Source: JABAAE01 sp036336715 (GTDB lineage: Bacteria; Planctomycetota; Planctomycetia; Pirellulales; Pirellulaceae). From it: DNA of 64,000 nt. The stretch spans positions 15,847 through 79,846 of the forward strand of contig JAYZFP010000065.1 in NCBI GenBank assembly GCA_036336715.1, in the 5' to 3' direction. Every line of letters begins with the position of its first letter. Position 1 is the stretch's first letter. This document shows, piece after piece, positions 28,532 through 36,694 of this stretch. The position numbers and the translations under genes are program-made. Below the pieces are notes generated by a model. It was not told the origin of the DNA. It worked only from the letters and a program-made list of their open reading frames with translations, and searched no databases.

Positions 28532-29722
28532 CTAAAAGGGATCGTCCATTGACCGTGCCGGTTCGGTAAACCACTCGCCACCGGTTTCGGTGATGTAAAA
28601 GTGATCCTCCAGCCGAACACCAAACTCTCCGGGCACCACAATCATCGGTTCGATACTGGCGACCATCCCTTTTTCCAGCGTGGTCGAGTTTCCCCGCACC
28701 ACGTAGGGGGCTTCATGAATATCGAGCCCGCAGCCGTGACCCGTTCGGTGGGGAAGGCCTGGAACCTGGTAGTCCGGTCCCAACCCGGCTGCTTCGATTA
28801 CCTGGCGAGCGGCAGAGTCGATCTCTTCGCAGCGGTTACCGGGACGGGCGGCCTCCATGGCGGAAAGCTGGGCTTCTTTTTCCAGGTTCCAGATCTCGGC
28901 CTGTTTAGCCGTGGCTTTGCCGAATGGAAAGGTCCGCGTGATATCTGAATTGTATCCGTGCAGCAGGAACCCGGTGTCGATCAGTACCCAGTCGTTTTCC
29001 TGGAGCGTCTGGGGATTCTTGACACCATGGGGAAAGGAAGTGGCAACGCCGAAAAGCACGATGCAGAAGTAAGAGCCCTGGCGGGCGCCGATGGCCCGGT
29101 GGGCTTCGTCGATAAACTGGGTCACTTCCGTCGTGGTAATGCCCGGTTTGAGAATGCCGGCGGCCGCCTCGATCACCTGGAGTGTCATTCGATGAGCCTG
29201 CCGGATGATCGCGATTTCGCTTTCAGATTTGCTTTGCCGGCAAGACTCGGTAATCGGTTGCCCGCTCACACATTCCGTCCCCTCGAGGGCCTTCATAAGA
29301 CCGTTGGCGATAAAAAACGGGGCGGACCCATCGATTGCCACTTTTCCATTCTTCAGCGACTGATCGGCCAGGATTCCCTTTACAAGCTGAAACGGGCATT
29401 CATGTTCTTCCCAGGCAAAAATTTCTCCCTCGATCTGCCAGTAGTCCTTCAAAGTGTCAATTTCAAATCGTGGCGAGATGTAAACGGGCGCTCCTTCGGC
29501 AGGGAGAATCGCAGCCACCATTCTCTCGCTGGGATTCCATTGCAGACCGGTAAAATAGTACAGGTTGGTTCCAGCGTGCAGGTAAATGGCATCCAGGCCA
29601 TTCTCACGCATGATTGCCTGGCACCGTTTTTGCCGTTGGTGAAATTCATCGACACCGATGGGGGCAACTTCTCCAGAGAGGTCATTCAATTCGGCCAGTT
29701 TTTTTTCCATCTGTTCATTCAT
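28532..29722 (-). CDS. M24 family Xaa-Pro aminopeptidase
   Basis: 396 aa. It cleaves N-terminal residues preceding proline. The N-terminal creatinase-like domain (about 1-165) is followed by the pita-bread catalytic domain. Its five metal ligands are all visible: Asp in 'VLIDTG', Asp in 'NSDITRTF', His in 'GHGCGLDIHEAPY', Glu in 'SIEPMIV', and Glu in 'GVRLEDHFYIT'. No signal peptide is seen, so it is cytoplasmic. It is convergent with fabI. Prolidase (Xaa-Pro dipeptidase) is the main alternative. Confidence 0.92.
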   Translation of the reverse strand: MNEQMEKKLAELNDLSGEVAPIGVDEFHQRQKRCQAIMRENGLDAIYLHAGTNLYYFTGLQWNPSERMVAAILPAEGAPVYISPRFEIDTLKDYWQIEGEIFAWEEHECPFQLVKGILADQSLKNGKVAIDGSAPFFIANGLMKALEGTECVSGQPITESCRQSKSESEIAIIRQAHRMTLQVIEAAAGILKPGITTTEVTQFIDEAHRAIGARQGSYFCIVLFGVATSFPHGVKNPQTLQENDWVLIDTGFLLHGYNSDITRTFPFGKATAKQAEIWNLEKEAQLSAMEAARPGNRCEEIDSAARQVIEAAGLGPDYQVPGLPHRTGHGCGLDIHEAPYVVRGNSTTLEKGMVASIEPMIVVPGEFGVRLEDHFYITETGGEWFTEPARSMDDPF

Positions 29723-29856
29723 GAATTTTTTCTCGGGTTTTCCTGGGAAGTTTTGTTCTAAAAAGTTAACCTACCCCGTTAACAATTGAAAGCAGTCCCG
29801 CAGCGAGGTCCGCCCCTGAATTCCACTACGGCATGAACTACAATGCAGGTTCCGTT

Positions 29857-29904
29857 TGACCAGGAGAACCTCTGACCAGGAGAACCTCTGACCAGGAGAA
29901 CCTC
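29857..29904 (+). repeat. 16-bp tandem repeat, three perfect copies, carrying the sulfatase ribosome-binding site
   Basis: The unit TGACCAGGAGAACCTC is repeated at 29857-29872, 29873-29888 and 29889-29904 and abuts the ATG at 29905. Each copy has an AGGAG; in the third it sits six bases from the start, ideal for initiation. Two spare Shine-Dalgarno sites lie 16 and 32 bases further up. Confidence 0.95.
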
Positions 29905-31494
29905 ATGTCCCAATCCATCTACCAACTTTTGTTATTCGCTGTCGTTCTTGCGGCGGGATTGGAGAGCAGTCCCGCTTCGGAGCCTTCCAGGTCCCGCCCC
30001 AATGTCCTGCTGATGATGGTGGATGACCTCGGTTTTTCCGACATCGGTTGCTATGGAAGCGAGATCGAAACACCCCATCTCGATCGGCTCGCCCGGGACG
30101 GTATTCGATTTACCCAATTCTACAATTGTGCCAAATGTGAAACGACCAGGGCCACGTTGTTGAGTGGTCGCTATTACGCTGAGGTCGGCAACCGGAAATT
30201 GGAGAATTGCATCACGTTGGCAGAGGGGATGAAGCGGGGTGGGTATCGGACAATGATGACCGGCAAGTGGCACCTTGAGGGGGAGCCCACCGACAGGGGT
30301 TTTGACCAGTATTTCGGGCATCTGAGTGGAGCCACCAACTTTTTCACCGGTGACAACACTTTTCGTCTCGGGAAGAAGACCTTCGACGTGCCTGAATCCG
30401 GGTTTTATACAACCGATGCGAACGTCGATTACGCCCTGCGATTCCTGGAGGAATCCGACCGGGAACAGCCGTTTTTTCTCTATGTTGCATTTAACGCGCC
30501 ACACTACCCGCTGCAGGCCCCCGAAAAAGATGTCCGAAAATACATCGGAAGATATTCCAAAGGGTGGGACCACCTGCGGGCGGAACGATTCAGGCGGCAG
30601 CAGCAAGCCGGGCTGTTGCCTGCTGGAACCCGTTTGACCGCGCGGCCTCAGGATGTGCCGGCCTGGGAGACTTTGAGCGAAAAACAGAAAACCCACGAGG
30701 ACCTGATGATGGCCACTTTTGCCGGCATGGTGGATCGCGTGGACCAGAATATTGGCCGGTTGCTGGCATACCTTGAGGAGACGAAACAGTTGGAAAACAC
30801 TCTGATCCTCTTTCTCAGCGATAACGGTGCCTGTCCTTTCCAGCGATCGAAAAAAGACACGGTCGACCGGCAGTTGAAACCCTGGGATCCGGAATCTTAC
30901 TGGACCTACGACAAAGGTTGGGCCCATGCGGGGAACACCCCTTTCCGTGAATACAAGCAAAATCAGCACGAAGGCGGAATCAACACGCCATTTATCGCGC
31001 ATTGGCCGCAGGGCATTGATGGGAAACTGAAGGGCTCGATCCAAAGGAGTCCCGCTCACCTGGTTGATATCATGCCCACCCTGCTGGAAATTGCTGAAAC
31101 ACAATACCCGGCCACGCATGCCGGAAAGCCGATCGGTCCGTCGCGCGGGGTTTCGCTTTCACCCGCTTTTCGGGGGGATCCCATTTCCCGTTCCCAGCCT
31201 CTGCTTTTCAGTTTCTATGGGAAGAACAATGCCTGTCGAATGGGGGACTGGAAAATCGTCAACCGTGATTTCAAACGTTTTGAGCTGTTCGATCTGTCGC
31301 GTGACCGGACCGAAATGCAGGACCTTTCAGAATCGGAATCGGCCAAATTCCGGGAGTTGAAAACGGTGCTCGAAAAGGAATTTCAGGCTGTCGGTTTCGC
31401 CGTCAAAAAGAAGGGGAGCGGGAAAAAAAATAATCGTTCAAGGAAAAACGGGAAATCTTCGTCTGCGGAAAAAAAACCAACAGGCAAACCCTGA
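29905..31494 (+). CDS. Sulfatase (arylsulfatase family), exported
   Basis: 529 aa with a signal peptide (about residues 1-25). The alkaline-phosphatase-superfamily core begins 'RPNVLLMMVDDLGFSDIGCYG', whose two Asp bind calcium. The active-site segment is 'CAKCETTRATLLSGRY'. Cys78 (C-E-T-T-R) would be the formylglycine precursor, but Thr stands where the consensus C-x-P/A-x-R has Pro or Ala. 'MTGKWHLEGEPTDRGFD' and 'LILFLSDNGACPF' supply the other conserved active-site residues. The C-terminus ends in a Lys/Ser-rich tail of about 30 residues. It probably removes sulfate esters from algal or marine polysaccharides; the substrate was not determined. No maturation enzyme gene was seen in the window. 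Start supported by the repeated AGGAG sites. Confidence 0.93.
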   Translation: MSQSIYQLLLFAVVLAAGLESSPASEPSRSRPNVLLMMVDDLGFSDIGCYGSEIETPHLDRLARDGIRFTQFYNCAKCETTRATLLSGRYYAEVGNRKLENCITLAEGMKRGGYRTMMTGKWHLEGEPTDRGFDQYFGHLSGATNFFTGDNTFRLGKKTFDVPESGFYTTDANVDYALRFLEESDREQPFFLYVAFNAPHYPLQAPEKDVRKYIGRYSKGWDHLRAERFRRQQQAGLLPAGTRLTARPQDVPAWETLSEKQKTHEDLMMATFAGMVDRVDQNIGRLLAYLEETKQLENTLILFLSDNGACPFQRSKKDTVDRQLKPWDPESYWTYDKGWAHAGNTPFREYKQNQHEGGINTPFIAHWPQGIDGKLKGSIQRSPAHLVDIMPTLLEIAETQYPATHAGKPIGPSRGVSLSPAFRGDPISRSQPLLFSFYGKNNACRMGDWKIVNRDFKRFELFDLSRDRTEMQDLSESESAKFRELKTVLEKEFQAVGFAVKKKGSGKKNNRSRKNGKSSSAEKKPTGKP

Positions 31495-31840
31495 CAGTTC
31501 TGGCAGTTCTGTAACTGCGCCCGCGGACAGCGGAAAGGGTGTGGTTTTCTTCGGCAGTTTCGTGAGTGGCATTCACCTGTCTCCTGGAACGTCCCTTTGG
31601 CGGTGCCACCGATCCGGTTGGCAGATTCTGCGACCGTTACAACCGGAATCACCGAACGCATCGTACGGACAAATGTCCCGAAACTTTTCCGGTTTGGCTG
31701 GCTAACCGGATACCATCGGGCAGAATTGACCCGGGGATTTTCTGTCGGCGGTTGCGCGCTGCTGAGGATGCTCCAGATTCCCAAGGATGAATTGGATCGA
31801 AAGGACTTTAGCTTCTTCCAGGTTGGGGAACCTCGGTACG
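31495..31840. other. Intergenic region between the sulfatase and LysM-protein genes
   Basis: 346 bases. Overlapping ORFs on both strands look like chance frames. No hairpin terminator was recognised after the sulfatase. The LysM gene could start at an in-frame ATG at 31787, within this stretch. Confidence 0.4.
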
Positions 31841-32611
31841 ATGACAACTCAGGCAAAATACGGTTGGGCGACTGGATTGATTGTGATGGGGATCCTGTTT
31901 TCGCTTCCTTTCCGCCATCAGGGCGATCGGAACACGGGGACAGGGCAGGAGTTGGCCTCCGCGGTCCCATCTGACGAGAAAAAAAGCAAAGCTGTCAACG
32001 GAAAAGACGGGACGCAGCCAGAAAACCCGCCAGCAACCAGGACCGGGGCGGATTCAGACAGGGCCCTAAAATCGAGCCTGCTTCCCGAGACATCTCCCGC
32101 GATGCGGGAGGCCCTTGCTCCCAAAACTTCTCAGCCTGTGGAGATCGTGGAGGAGGTTCCCAGTCGTTTTCGGCCCGAGGATATCCGGCCCGGAAGCACT
32201 CCGCTGGACCACAGCGGTCCGTCCGGCCATTTGCCGGGTGGAGAGTCGATGGAGAGAACGCGCGAATGGGATCGGCCTGCAAAACTCCAACCGGTCGAGT
32301 TCTCGAAACCTCCCAGTCGGCGGATGGCAAATAACGTCGGGCCTTACCGGATGAAACCGGTTCCTTCGTCGCAATTTCTGCCTGCCAGCCAATCCAGTCA
32401 GAACCCCGCCGTGGCAACACCTGGCTTCAGCCGGTCCAGGCGGGTGGTTCATTACAAACTGCGAGATGGTGATTCGCTTCGTTCGATTGCACAGCGGTAT
32501 CTCGGTGACCCAGGTCGTTACCAGGAAATCCTGGCCGATAATCAGCATATCCTGACCAATGGAGAGAATTTCCTGCCGGTCGGACAGTTCATTACGATTA
32601 TCGCCCAGTGA
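31841..32611 (+). CDS. Membrane-anchored LysM-domain protein
   Basis: 256 aa from ATG 31841, which places a short basic N-terminus directly before a membrane helix ('YGWATGLIVMGILFSLPF'); an in-frame ATG at 31787 would add 18 residues. A long low-complexity Pro/Ser/Glu-rich linker (about 25-200) leads to a C-terminal LysM module of about 50 residues ('VHYKLRDGDSLRSIAQRYL ... PVGQFITII'). LysM binds N-acetylglucosamine polymers, chiefly peptidoglycan. The layout (one anchor, disordered spacer, LysM) suggests a cell-wall-tethering protein of the periplasm. The linker is poorly conserved in such proteins, so its boundary is approximate. Confidence 0.75.
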   Translation: MTTQAKYGWATGLIVMGILFSLPFRHQGDRNTGTGQELASAVPSDEKKSKAVNGKDGTQPENPPATRTGADSDRALKSSLLPETSPAMREALAPKTSQPVEIVEEVPSRFRPEDIRPGSTPLDHSGPSGHLPGGESMERTREWDRPAKLQPVEFSKPPSRRMANNVGPYRMKPVPSSQFLPASQSSQNPAVATPGFSRSRRVVHYKLRDGDSLRSIAQRYLGDPGRYQEILADNQHILTNGENFLPVGQFITIIAQ

Positions 32612-32757
32612 CAGGCTGCCTTTCAGGAAATGCTCTGGGCGTGGTACGACCCTGTTCCGTTTGAAACGCAGGGGTGTGCATTCGGCCGTACGTGGGTGTT
32701 GACCGTTTACCAATCTCCCCGATGAAGTGGGCACGGAGCACCGGCTTGAAGGCATAT

Positions 32758-33753
32758 TCAGGTCTGGCCGTAGATTGCGATCAGCTTGTCTGCGACCTCT
32801 TCGGCCTCGACACCCACCTCTCTTTCGATCCATTGGACTTCGGAGAGCCCCCGAAACCACGTTTCCTGGTGTCGAGCAAACTGGTGGGTGCGATTCTTGA
32901 CCAGCTGAATCACTTCTTCGAGGGAATCCACACCGTCGAGAAAGGAAAAAACTTCCTTGTAGCCAACTGCCTGGGAAGCCGTTCGTCCAAGTGAATCCGG
33001 TTGTTCCCGCAAGGATCGGCACTCGTCCACAAATCCTCTTTCAAACATCTGCTCTACCCGTCTGTCAATTCTTTGATGGAGCGTTGCCCTGGGCCATCGC
33101 AAGGAAACGACCCGTGTTTGCGCTGTGTCCGTTCCCTCGTCAAACTGGGTTTGCAGGTGACTGATCGGCTTGCCCGTGGTTTTGTAAACCTCGAGTGCCC
33201 GGATGATCCGCCGCGTGTCGTTCGGGTGCAGTTTATGCGCCGACAACGGGTCGACCTGTTCCAGGCGTTTGTGCAGGTGTTCCGAACCAACCTGTTCGAT
33301 TTCCTTCATTACGGAATTGCGAAATTCCCAGTCTGCAGGTGGACCCTCAAACGCACCCCGTAACAGGGTCTTCAGGTAGAGTGCAGTACCTCCCACGAAC
33401 AGTACCTGCCGGTTTCGACTGCGGATCTCCCTGATCCGTTCGAAAGCAGCTTCGCAATAATTGCTGACGCTGTATTCCTCCGAAGGATTGGCAATGTCGA
33501 TCAGGTGATGGGGCCATCGACTTTGGTTCTCCGGGCTCGGCTTGGCGGTTCCGATGTCCATTCCCCGGTAAATTGCCATGGAGTCCAGCGAAATGATTTC
33601 CGCATCCATTTTTTCGGCAATCCGAATGGAGAGATCTGATTTTCCCGATGCGGTGGCACCGACGAGGTAAAAGCAGTCCCGGGCAAGCTGGCGGTGTTTT
33701 TCAAACTCTTCTTCTGAATCTTGCATCTTGAGACGATGGTGGAAACCGATCAT
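32758..33753 (-). CDS. miaA: tRNA dimethylallyltransferase
   Basis: 331 aa from ATG 33753; an ATG at 33726 is an alternative nearer the conserved core. It adds a dimethylallyl group to A37 of tRNAs that read codons beginning with U. The P-loop 'GATASGKSDLSIRIAEK' is followed by 'EIISLDSMAIYRGMDIGTAKP' (tRNA and catalytic Asp region), 'GGTALYLKTLL' and 'ANPSEEYSV'. The length matches the family (300-320 aa). It is divergent from hisE. No hfq or mutL neighbour is present. Confidence 0.95.
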   Translation of the reverse strand: MIGFHHRLKMQDSEEEFEKHRQLARDCFYLVGATASGKSDLSIRIAEKMDAEIISLDSMAIYRGMDIGTAKPSPENQSRWPHHLIDIANPSEEYSVSNYCEAAFERIREIRSRNRQVLFVGGTALYLKTLLRGAFEGPPADWEFRNSVMKEIEQVGSEHLHKRLEQVDPLSAHKLHPNDTRRIIRALEVYKTTGKPISHLQTQFDEGTDTAQTRVVSLRWPRATLHQRIDRRVEQMFERGFVDECRSLREQPDSLGRTASQAVGYKEVFSFLDGVDSLEEVIQLVKNRTHQFARHQETWFRGLSEVQWIEREVGVEAEEVADKLIAIYGQT

Positions 33754-33880
33754 GATTGATTAAAATTGACGGGTCGGACCTGAAAAGCGGTCGAGAAAAA
33801 ATACCGCTTTTCCAGGTTTACCGCCTGGTTTTCCAGCCCCGCAATCGACAGGTTCCCATTCCAAAGGCATTGTTCAAGGG

Positions 33881-33910
33881 CCGGATGAGGGATTCCCGGA
33901 TGAGGGATTC
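33881..33910. repeat. 15-bp tandem duplication, two perfect copies
   Basis: CCGGATGAGGGATTC occurs twice in a row (33881-33895, 33896-33910), in the 279-base divergent spacer between miaA and hisE. Confidence 0.92.
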
Positions 33911-34032
33911 CAAGGGGCCATGCGGTCGATGGTATTTATGTCGATGGGATTCAGGCCGACGGATAGGCGAAACTGAAACCAGACACTATCGTCGAACATA
34001 TTCACAAAATCACAAGGGTAACTGGGATATTA

Positions 34033-34374
34033 ATGACCAAAACCGAAAGCCGTGACATCCTGGATTCACTGATCGGAGTGCTGCAGAACCGCAAAAACAA
34101 CCCCAGTGAAAAATCGTACACGGCGACGCTGTTTGCGAGGGGAGAGGAAAAAATATGCGAAAAAATTTCCGAGGAGGCGGCGGAAGTCGTCGAAGCCGCT
34201 TTCGCAAAGGACGAAAACAGCCGCCAGCACCTGGTGCATGAGGCTGCCGACCTGGTGTTCCACCTGATGGTGCTGCTGGTCCATAAGGGATTGTCTTTGG
34301 AGGAGGTTCGTGGAGAACTGGCTCGTCGTTTCGGAACATCCGGGCTCGAAGAAAAAGCTGGCCGCAATCGTTAG
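34033..34374 (+). CDS. hisE: Phosphoribosyl-ATP pyrophosphatase
   Basis: 113 aa, all-alpha MazG-like fold. It hydrolyses PR-ATP to PR-AMP and pyrophosphate, step 2 of histidine synthesis. 'SYTATLFARGEEKICEKISEEAAEVVEAA' holds the conserved acidic metal-binding cluster (E-x-x-E), and 'HEAADLVFHLMVLL' the second one. The length is typical of a stand-alone HisE. It is not fused to HisI; the partner is encoded separately at 43.9-44.4 kb. Nine bases after its stop the SGNH hydrolase gene begins, so it probably heads a three-gene operon. Confidence 0.93.
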   Translation: MTKTESRDILDSLIGVLQNRKNNPSEKSYTATLFARGEEKICEKISEEAAEVVEAAFAKDENSRQHLVHEAADLVFHLMVLLVHKGLSLEEVRGELARRFGTSGLEEKAGRNR

Positions 34375-34383
34375 GAGAGGGAT

Positions 34384-35097
34384 ATGCTCAAGTACCGACT
34401 TTTGATTCTGCCCTGCCTGGGAATGTTGACCACAATCACCGTGGCCCAGGAAGAAACCGGATCCAGCAGGATTGTTGTCAAGGAAAACGAGTCCCAGGAA
34501 AAACATCCATCAGCCCGATGGGAGGCGGACATTGCCAGGTTTGAAAAACGTGACCAGGAAAAGCCGCCAGCCAAAAATCAGCTTCTTTTCCTTGGGAGTT
34601 CCAGTATTCGAAAGTGGAAGCTGGAGAAATGGTTTCCCGGACAAGATTGTCTGAACCGGGGGTTTGGTGGTTCAGAAATCTCGGATTCCCTTTATTTTTT
34701 TGATCGCATCGTTGCACCCTACCAGCCCCGGTCCATCGTCTTTTACGCTGGCGATAACGATATCGCCCGGGGGAAATCACCCGAGCAGGTTTACAGGGAT
34801 TTCAAGGCTTTTCACGCCCGGGTTCGCAGCAAGCTCCCCGATACGGGAATCATCTTTATTTCCATCAAGCCAAGCCCCAAACGCTGGGGATTCGTCGAGA
34901 AAATGCGCAAAGCGAACCGGCTCATCAAAAACCATGCCGGGCTGCATCCGAATGTGTTTTTTGCAGATATTGATCGACCCATGATCGGCGAAGACCTGAA
35001 ACCCCGTCGCGAGCTTTTCCTGGCCGATGAGCTTCATCTCAACGATCGGGGGTACCAGGTCTGGTATGATGTGCTTGCACCCTTGCTCCGCAAATGA
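34384..35097 (+). CDS. SGNH/GDSL-family hydrolase, exported
   Basis: 237 aa with a signal peptide (residues 1-21, 'LLILPCLGMLTTITVAQ'). All four SGNH blocks are visible: Ser in 'LFLGSSSIRKW', Gly in 'GFGGSEISD', Asn in 'YAGDNDIARG', and Asp/His in 'ADELHLNDRGYQ'. It is an esterase or deacylase acting outside the cytoplasm; the substrate is unknown. It sits between hisE and a TIM-barrel protein gene with tight spacing, as in many planctomycete operons that mix unrelated functions. Confidence 0.88.
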   Translation: MLKYRLLILPCLGMLTTITVAQEETGSSRIVVKENESQEKHPSARWEADIARFEKRDQEKPPAKNQLLFLGSSSIRKWKLEKWFPGQDCLNRGFGGSEISDSLYFFDRIVAPYQPRSIVFYAGDNDIARGKSPEQVYRDFKAFHARVRSKLPDTGIIFISIKPSPKRWGFVEKMRKANRLIKNHAGLHPNVFFADIDRPMIGEDLKPRRELFLADELHLNDRGYQVWYDVLAPLLRK

Positions 35098-35153
35098 CGG
35101 CTGATAGGGGACGTCAGATACTTTCCGGAATGACCTGCCGTTGCGAGAAGACC

Positions 35154-36014
35154 ATGAACCGATCCCTGTCCCGTCGAGAAAGGTTGCTCGCGTCTGCCGC
35201 CGCAGGGGGCGTTGCTCTGGCTGACCTGCCTGCATCAGGAAATCCGTTCGGAACGGACGCGGCCAAAGATCCTCTCGGTGGTTTTCCGATTGGAGTCCAA
35301 AGTTATTCGCTCCGGAATTTTTCGCTCGTTGAGACAGTCCGTCACATCAGTGGAATGGGGCTGCATTACGTCGAGTTCTATAGTCGGCATATGGATCCGA
35401 CCGGCGATGATCAGCACATCCGCAATGTCAGGGAGCTCTGTAGCAAAGCGAAAATCACGATCAATGCTCACGGAGTGTCCGCTTTTTCCTCGGACCACCA
35501 GAAAAATCAGCAGACATTCGAATTTGCCCGTCGGGCCGGCATCCGGAATATAACGGCCAATCCCAAACCCGATTCATTCGACAGCCTCGACAAGCTTTGC
35601 GAAGAATACAAAATTCGTATTTGCATCCACAACCACGGTCCCGATTCTCTTTATGACAAAATCAGGGACGTGGTCGAAGCGGTCAAGGACCGTCATCCGC
35701 TGATTGGAGCCTGTATCGACACCGGACATTTTATCCGCAGCAGGGAGGACCCGGTTCAGGCCGTTCACGACCTCAAAGGCCGGGTCTTCGCATTGCATGT
35801 CAAGGATGAGGAAAAACGTGAAAAGCGTTCAAAAAACGTGGTGATTGGCAAAGGCCACCTGGACCTGGCGGATCTTTTTCGCGCGCTACGGGATACCCGC
35901 TTTCCGTCCGATGGATCGGTTTCGCTCGAATACGAGGCGAATCCGAAAAATCCCATTGACGACATGAAACAGTGTATCCTGCAGGCCCGGGAAGCCATCG
36001 AAAAGATCAGTTAA
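35154..36014 (+). CDS. Sugar phosphate isomerase/epimerase-like TIM-barrel protein, Tat-type signal
   Basis: 286 aa from ATG 35154. That start puts 'SRRERLLASAAAGG', a twin-arginine-type signal, right at the N-terminus. An ATG at 35094 overlapping the previous stop is possible but gives an overlong n-region. The rest is an AP-endonuclease-2-type (xylose isomerase-like) barrel: 'GVQSYSLRNFSLVETV', 'HYVEFYS', 'CIHNHGPDS', 'GACIDTGHFIR', 'ALHVKDE' and 'VSLEYEANP' supply the metal-binding Glu, His and Asp set. The substrate is unknown. It is probably the last gene of the hisE operon. Confidence 0.85.
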   Translation: MNRSLSRRERLLASAAAGGVALADLPASGNPFGTDAAKDPLGGFPIGVQSYSLRNFSLVETVRHISGMGLHYVEFYSRHMDPTGDDQHIRNVRELCSKAKITINAHGVSAFSSDHQKNQQTFEFARRAGIRNITANPKPDSFDSLDKLCEEYKIRICIHNHGPDSLYDKIRDVVEAVKDRHPLIGACIDTGHFIRSREDPVQAVHDLKGRVFALHVKDEEKREKRSKNVVIGKGHLDLADLFRALRDTRFPSDGSVSLEYEANPKNPIDDMKQCILQAREAIEKIS

Positions 36015-36042
36015 AGCCGAGTGGTTTGGCAAGGATAGGATC

Positions 36043-36522
36043 GTGGAAAAAGTCGCTGTATTTGTTGACGTTCAAAACATCTATTACACGACACGTCAGC
36101 AGTTCCAGCGCCAGTTCAATTACCGCGCTTTCTGGGAAGAGGTGACCCGGGATCGCGAGGTCGTGGCAGCATTTGCCTATGCCATTGATCGAAACGATTC
36201 GAAACAAAAAGGATTTCAAAAGGCTCTGCGGCATATCGGGTTCGAGGTCAAACTCAAACCCTATATTCAGCGTGCTGACGGGAGCGCAAAAGGAGACTGG
36301 GACGTTGGAATCACACTTGACCTGGTGGAGCAGGCTGAGCGGGCGGATGTGGTCGTCCTTGCATCAGGTGACGGTGATTTTGACCTGGCGTTGCTTCGGG
36401 TCAGGCATCGGTTCGGGACGCGCACGGAAGTTTTCGGGGTCCGACCGCTAACGGCAGATTCCCTGGTCCAGGCCTGTGACTTGTACAACGAAATCAGTAC
36501 TTCGCTGCTGCTCGAACCCTGA
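36043..36522 (+). CDS. NYN-domain (LabA/DUF88-like) protein
   Basis: 159 aa from a GTG at 36043 with AGGA upstream. The PIN-like NYN fold is shown by 'VAVFVDVQNIYY' (first Asp and Asn), 'KGDWDVGITLDLVEQA' (second acidic site), and 'VVVLASGDGDFDLAL' (third, D-x-D). These are the metal-binding residues of a predicted ribonuclease. The length is usual for stand-alone LabA-like proteins (150-190 aa). It lies 28 bases after the TIM-barrel gene on the same strand and may share its transcript. Confidence 0.88.
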   Translation: MEKVAVFVDVQNIYYTTRQQFQRQFNYRAFWEEVTRDREVVAAFAYAIDRNDSKQKGFQKALRHIGFEVKLKPYIQRADGSAKGDWDVGITLDLVEQAERADVVVLASGDGDFDLALLRVRHRFGTRTEVFGVRPLTADSLVQACDLYNEISTSLLLEP

Positions 36523-36694
36523 TGACCGATCGCCAGGTGCAAATCCAATTCCCGGGGATTTTGCCACGGTTCGATGGCGAGGGCTGCCCGGGACAGACAG
36601 CGAGACTCTGGAGGGATCAAAAGTGGAATCGACTTGCTGCCCCCGGGATGCAACCCGGTTTCCACAGCAGTGGCAGATTGCAAGCTGCCCTGAT

